Below, piece by piece: positions 15,308-19,058 of a stretch of DNA of 19,058 nucleotides. A program made the translations under genes and the position numbers. This DNA comes from Bacteroidota bacterium (GTDB lineage Bacteria > Bacteroidota > Bacteroidia > Flavobacteriales_F > PHOS-HE28), in the NCBI GenBank assembly GCA_023430945.1, contig JAEYYE010000261.1:1-19058 (forward strand), read 5' to 3'. The notes beneath the pieces were generated by a model that saw only the letters and a list, made by a program, of their open reading frames with translations, ran no database searches and was not told where the DNA came from. Every line of letters starts with the position of its first letter. The first letter of the stretch is position 1.

Positions 15308-15345
15308 AATGCGAAGAGGCGGCCGATCGGCCGCCCCTTCGCATT
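15308..15345. terminator. 38-bp near-perfect palindrome acting as (bidirectional) terminator
   Basis: Bases 15308-15345 form a palindrome with only one mismatched pair (A at 15317 versus C at 15336): outer arms AATGCGAAG / CTTCGCATT, inner core GGCGGCCGATCGGCCGCC. It starts 16 nt after the plus-gene stop and 5 nt after the minus-gene stop. On the minus strand it is followed by CTTTTATC, a short U-run, so it looks like a rho-independent terminator mainly for the minus-strand T9SS gene; on the plus strand the trailing sequence (TCGTTCAC) is a poor U-run. Confidence 0.85.
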
Positions 15346-15349
15346 TCGT

Positions 15350-16675
15350 TCACTCCTTGATGAAGCGGCCTGTGATCGACCGGTCATGGTCGGTCACACG
15401 AAGGTGATATGAACCTGAGCTCAGAGCACCGATCGGAAGCGCAACGGATGATCCACGGATCGGAAGTGTCATGATCGATCTACCCGCAACGTCGAACAAT
15501 TGCAATGTTCCATGGTCAAAGCCTTCGCCAAAGACGACAGTCGCCATATCGGTAGCGGGATTCGGGTGGATCGAAAGTGTTGAGGGCTTCCTGGATAGAG
15601 AAGTAATGCTGACAGGCATTTCATCGCAGAGTGAACCGGCAGCCATCAGGCCTGGAATGTTCTGCGCAAAAGCGCGGACGTTATCCGCTCGCTGCTGGAG
15701 CGCGGCGACACTCGCCAAAGCTCCACCTTCATCTGCGCGCGCATATATGTAGGCGATCAGGATCTCCTGGTACTCACTGGGCTCCAATGTTATCGGGCCA
15801 AGGATGGCAAGAATACGGGGATCAGGCGAAAGTTCAGAGTATGAATCATACCATGGCTCAAGGATCTCACCGTTCGTGCCAACACCATATGGATCGCTCT
15901 CACCTGGAAAGGAGAAGGCGCTCGGGATAGCCGCAGGATCCGATGAATAGCCAAGATCGCCATAGGTCAATGGGATGGTGCTTGTCCAGAGCATATTCAG
16001 ATAACGATAGAAGTGCGCATCGATATAAGGATCAGTGACCATCGGATTCGAAATTCCGCGGCGAAAATGCATCGAACCTGTCAAACCGCATCTCTCATTA
16101 TCTGCAAACCCATCACCGAAAGCACTGCCGTTGTATGAAGGTAATGAATTGATCACTTCATCGTCGGTCCCATTTGGATCCAACCGAAGACCTTTCAAGA
16201 CCATCATGCCGGCCGCAGGAGGCTGGTCCCCAAACCCTATTGTCCCCAGACAGTCTTCATCCATATCATCCATATTATACGCATAGACCATATTCCGCCC
16301 AACATCAGTTCCAACCAGATCATCATTGGCACAGCCTGCGTCCAGATCGGAGAAAATACCGAACTTGAAATTGGAATAAGTTACGCTGCTTCTATTGATC
16401 AATTTGTAGTGAACGAAAAGAGTGTTCCATAGATCCTCGTTGCCGCTAGTATAAGCGAAAGGCATCATGTGGACTTCGATGCCGAGCGGCAAACCACCAG
16501 ATTCGAAATGAGGGCCGCCCTTATCATTGAAGATCGTGAACAAAGCCACGTCCCCGGCGACGCAAGGCTGATCACCAATAGTGGGATCGTAAACGTTATC
16601 CTGATCGGGTTCAGCAAAAGGGGCGAGATATAGTTCCTGGCCTTCATCGATATTCCCCATCGCCGGCCAAGTCAT
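15350..16675 (-). CDS. Secreted T9SS type A protein, C-terminal part of a gene split by a frameshift
   Basis: The longer, downstream part (441 residues from its first ATG) of one interrupted gene. It starts inside a conserved family block: 'WPAMGNIDEGQELYLAPF', then 'DVALFTIFNDKGGPHFESGGLPLGIEVH' region and 'NTLFVHYKLINRS', all of which normally follow directly after the N-terminal part encoded just upstream in another frame. In this frame, similarity runs upstream of the ATG (ISYTIPADF), so the ATG at 16675 is not the true start. The middle is an uncharacterised exported domain of Bacteroidota; the end (about 365-441, 'SIHPNPATDMATVVFGEG', 'LFDVAGRSIMTLPI', 'LSSGSYHLRVTDHDRSITGRFIKE') is a T9SS type A sorting domain. 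Without the N-terminal signal peptide this fragment would not be exported. The 38-bp terminator lies 5 nt after the stop. Confidence 0.85.
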   Translation of the reverse strand: MTWPAMGNIDEGQELYLAPFAEPDQDNVYDPTIGDQPCVAGDVALFTIFNDKGGPHFESGGLPLGIEVHMMPFAYTSGNEDLWNTLFVHYKLINRSSVTYSNFKFGIFSDLDAGCANDDLVGTDVGRNMVYAYNMDDMDEDCLGTIGFGDQPPAAGMMVLKGLRLDPNGTDDEVINSLPSYNGSAFGDGFADNERCGLTGSMHFRRGISNPMVTDPYIDAHFYRYLNMLWTSTIPLTYGDLGYSSDPAAIPSAFSFPGESDPYGVGTNGEILEPWYDSYSELSPDPRILAILGPITLEPSEYQEILIAYIYARADEGGALASVAALQQRADNVRAFAQNIPGLMAAGSLCDEMPVSITSLSRKPSTLSIHPNPATDMATVVFGEGFDHGTLQLFDVAGRSIMTLPIRGSSVALPIGALSSGSYHLRVTDHDRSITGRFIKE

Positions 16676-17136
16676 AAAGTCAGCCGGGATCGTGTAGCTG
16701 ATGGAAATAGGTCTTCCAGATCACAGTTGGGATCCGAAACACATTCGAAATATGCCTGTTGTTCTTCCAACTGATTCCTGGAAATGCGCCAGACCTGATC
16801 GTATTGTTGCATCATTTCGGGTGATATACTGGCATCGCCACCAACAGTCAATGGCCCCGGATAAAAGTCGTGTCCATCGGCCCCATACTTATGGACCGCG
16901 ACATGTAAACCTCCCGATGGATCCATCCCACTCATCCAGAGCCCACCAGCATACATCAAGCTTCTTTCGATCGCACTATTCAAGACCAGGGATGCACCAT
17001 TCTGCGACGGTGTGAATTGGCCGTTCGACCGAACATAAAGTGAAAGGTTATTGGCATCCAGAACATTCATAGCTGTTTGCGATCTGACCGAGGTACAAAT
17101 GGAAGCCAGGATCAAAGAGTAGAGATATGTTCTCAT
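16672..17136 (-). pseudogene. N-terminal part of the frameshifted T9SS gene (signal peptide and first domain)
   Basis: The upstream part of the split gene, with a signal peptide ('MRTYLYSLILASICTSVRSQ') and a family N-terminal block ('NNLSLYVRSNGQF', 'AGGLWMSGMDPSGGLHVAVHKYGADGHDFYPGPL'). After 'DLEDLF' (about 16707) the frame runs into nonsense (PSATRSRLTL) and stops at 16672-16674. Shifting by one base at the CC run near 16703-16704 or 16710-16711 gives 'ISYTIPADFMTWPAMG' and continues into the downstream part, so a single missing C explains the break; the rejoined protein would be about 595 residues. It may be a real mutation, phase variation, or a sequence or assembly error. The frame is open to 17181, but ATG 17136 starts the signal peptide. 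Confidence 0.8.
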
Positions 17137-17197
17137 AGCGGAAAGGTTTTGGTTAGCGTCATTGAAACTATCTCTGACCAAAAGCGATGTTCATTAT

Positions 17198-17224
17198 GAA
17201 AAACAGGAACGGCAGAAACCGTTC
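17198..17224 (-). terminator. Likely intrinsic terminator of the PIF1-like helicase gene
   Basis: On the minus strand, arms GAACGG (17224-17219) and CCGTTC (17212-17207) form a 6-bp stem with a 6-nt loop, followed by CTGTTTTTCA with a run of five T. It lies 47 nt after the helicase stop (17271). The stem is short, so efficiency may be moderate. Confidence 0.6.
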
Positions 17225-17270
17225 ACGGAAAGGAATCATTGATGAGCGGTTGAACAGACCGATCAAACCT

Positions 17271-19058
17271 TCACTCCTCCCCCCGCTTCAACCAAGCCTG
17301 CACCATCCGCAATTCCCCATAGCTGAAGCGATCGCCGAAATTCGCACGCGCCTCATTGAGTCCGGCCTTGTGCTCCTGCATCCAATCCGCGATCGTATCA
17401 CGTTTTTCCGCCGGCATCACTGAATCGATCTCGATCACACCTTCTGCGATCCCACGCGCGATGTGTCCTTCCACTGTTGATCGCGTGAGGCTTCGCTCAG
17501 CCGCGATCTCCTCGATCGGCTTTCCTTCCTTGAACATCACATACGTACGCAGGTAGGTCTCGCCTTTGATCTTCTTCTTGCGTTCTCTCGGTTCGCCGAA
17601 CACATCGTCCTTTCCCTTCCGGCGGCGGCGACCACTTTTGGTGGAAAGCTCCTTCAGGTTCTCTTCAGCCCATGAACGCACTTCATCCATCAGGGCCACG
17701 CGTCGCTGCTTCAGTGCGTTCTCCAATTCCTGCACGCGTTGCACTTCGGTGCCATTGAGGATCGCAGTGGTGACGTTCCCGGCGCGCGCAATGGTCAGTA
17801 GTTTCTTCACAAGAACGGCATCCACATCCCGCAGTGCTTCCGCGTATTCCTTGCTGCGACTAAGCTTCTCCACGGCGGCCAGATGCTTCAACAGATCCTT
17901 CATACAGCCGTTGAGATGATCGGAGAAATACGCACCGCCCTTATCGATCCGTTCCAGCAATTTCTCGCGATCATCTTCATGCAACAGGCGCAGCAACTGG
18001 TTCTGGAATTTCCGTGAGTTCTCTTCCTCCGCTTTCAATTTGGTTAGCAGCTCCGGCATCGCGGTGCGCATGGCCTCCAATTCGAAAGCCGATGGATCGT
18101 TCTCCCGGATCAACACTTCCACTCGACGGATCGGATCGCCCAGATCGAAGGCGCTGGAAAGCATCATGCGCAGATATTCGCGCTGTTGCTCGCGCAACTG
18201 ATCGGGCAGGGCCTGCTGCGCATGCCGCCGTTCGCTGAACGCGACAACTTCTCGATCGCATGAAACAACGGATGGGTCGATCGGTGTGCGCAGGATCAAC
18301 CCTTCCAGCGATCGCAACCGTGACAACGCTACGTAAACCTGCCCGGGAGCGAACGCCTGGCCCACATCGATGATCGCACGATCGAAGGTTAGGCCCTGGC
18401 TTTTGTGCACCGTGATCGCCCAGGCCAGCTTCACCGGATACTGTTCGAAGATACCGAGGATCTCTTCCTTCTGCTCTTTCGTTACCGGATCGATCGTGTA
18501 ACGCTTGTTCTCCCAGATCGCACGCTTCAACGTGTACGGCTGATCATCGTCAAGCATGCGCACGTCGATCCCGTCGCTGCCGATCTTCTCCACGCGCGCG
18601 AGCTTTCCATTGAAGTACATCTTCTCCGGATCGTTGCGCACGAACATGATCTGCGCGCCTTCCTTCAATTCCAGCTCACGTAACACCGGGTACATGCTCT
18701 GCGGAAATTCCCCTTCGATCTCGGCCTCGAACCGCGCGATCTTTCCCGGCAGGGCAGCGAGCGATCCCTGGTTCAACTCATCGGCTTTCCAGTTGTGCGT
18801 GGTGAGCGTGATCACGCCTTCGGTCTCTTCCCTGCCGATCGCTGGTTTGTAATGAACGTTCAGATCGGCCACATCCTGCGCGGTCACCTTGTCATCACGC
18901 AAATTGTTAAGGATGCGGATGAACTTCTCGTCCTTCTGCCTAAAGATCTTGTCCAACTCGATGTGCGCGTAACCGCTCTGCTGCAATACATGCGCCTCGA
19001 AGAAATGCATGCTGCGGTACCAGCGCTGCAATACGCGCCATTCATCGTCCTTCACCAC
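17271..19058 (-). CDS. PIF1-like DNA helicase, C-terminal two thirds (5' end outside window)
   Basis: The frame is open to the window edge; the first codons are GTG GTG inside the protein ('VVKDDEW' normally follows 'LPPV' of helicase motif III), so Walker A and B lie upstream. Visible parts of the 595 residues: 'IFRQKDEKFIRILNNLRDD' (motif IV region), 'GAQIMFVRNDP' (about 134-144), and the UvrD_C_2-type motifs 'WAITVHKSQGLTFDRAIIDVG' region (about 213-233) and 'GQVYVALSRLRSLEGL' (239-254, arginine finger). After about 265 comes a long charged helical region, then a basic stretch ('GRRRRKGKDD', about 476-485) and a C-terminal helix-turn-helix-like domain (about 500-595). Bacteroidota PIF1-like helicases often carry such a tail. 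It would unwind DNA 5' to 3', perhaps at G-quadruplexes or stalled forks; that role is known for the family, not shown here. Confidence 0.9.
   Translation of the reverse strand: MVKDDEWRVLQRWYRSMHFFEAHVLQQSGYAHIELDKIFRQKDEKFIRILNNLRDDKVTAQDVADLNVHYKPAIGREETEGVITLTTHNWKADELNQGSLAALPGKIARFEAEIEGEFPQSMYPVLRELELKEGAQIMFVRNDPEKMYFNGKLARVEKIGSDGIDVRMLDDDQPYTLKRAIWENKRYTIDPVTKEQKEEILGIFEQYPVKLAWAITVHKSQGLTFDRAIIDVGQAFAPGQVYVALSRLRSLEGLILRTPIDPSVVSCDREVVAFSERRHAQQALPDQLREQQREYLRMMLSSAFDLGDPIRRVEVLIRENDPSAFELEAMRTAMPELLTKLKAEEENSRKFQNQLLRLLHEDDREKLLERIDKGGAYFSDHLNGCMKDLLKHLAAVEKLSRSKEYAEALRDVDAVLVKKLLTIARAGNVTTAILNGTEVQRVQELENALKQRRVALMDEVRSWAEENLKELSTKSGRRRRKGKDDVFGEPRERKKKIKGETYLRTYVMFKEGKPIEEIAAERSLTRSTVEGHIARGIAEGVIEIDSVMPAEKRDTIADWMQEHKAGLNEARANFGDRFSYGELRMVQAWLKRGEE

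Overview
The window looks like chromosomal DNA of a Bacteroidota bacterium, most likely an uncultured-type member of the Flavobacteriales/Sphingobacteriia with fairly GC-rich DNA. This rests on three type IX secretion (T9SS) cargo proteins (one with a gliding-motility-type tail, two with type A sorting tails), exact or near matches to the Bacteroidota -7 promoter element TAnnTTTG, the general absence of Shine-Dalgarno sequences, a bacillithiol-linked YtxJ end, a DUF2807 protein and a PIF1-like helicase with a helix-turn-helix tail. I see no plasmid, phage or IS genes, no CRISPR array, and no rRNA or tRNA gene.

Layout. At 1-215 is the 3' end of a YtxJ-type bacilliredoxin, convergent with a large secreted PKD/gliding-tail protein (220-2094, minus). 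A plus-strand run follows: a DedA membrane protein (2244-2987), a JmjC/cupin-8 2-oxoglutarate oxygenase (3035-3910), an MBOAT O-acyltransferase (4026-5498) and an SGNH-like partner overlapping it by one base (5498-6442). A secreted DUF2807 protein (6423-7205, minus) overlaps the SGNH gene tail to tail, with a hairpin across both stop codons. Divergent from it is recJ (7394-9160), then a secreted cytochrome c/copper monooxygenase/T9SS protein (9221-10804) overlapping tadA (10801-11250) by four bases. A repeat-rich spacer (11251-11411) separates tadA from a minus-strand pair: M61 peptidase (13050-14588), then a GT-C-like membrane protein (11412-13022). A small secreted protein (14795-15292, plus) meets a minus-strand T9SS gene broken by a one-base frameshift (15350-17136) across a 38-bp palindrome that acts as a terminator. 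The window ends inside a PIF1-like helicase gene (17271 to beyond 19058, minus).

How the genes fit together. The MBOAT and SGNH genes form an O-acetylation module for a cell-surface or secreted glycan, and the GT-C-like protein may also act on envelope glycans. The T9SS cargo, the M61 peptidase, the DUF2807 protein and the small secreted protein are envelope or secreted functions. recJ, tadA and the helicase are housekeeping genes for DNA repair and tRNA editing.

I did not find a clearly new defence or mobile system. The points most worth following up are the extreme density of GATC (often as CGATCG), which extends into non-coding DNA; the heme c/copper monooxygenase fusion; the frameshifted T9SS gene; the intergenic repeat block; and a recurrent promoter geometry that implies very short mRNA leaders.
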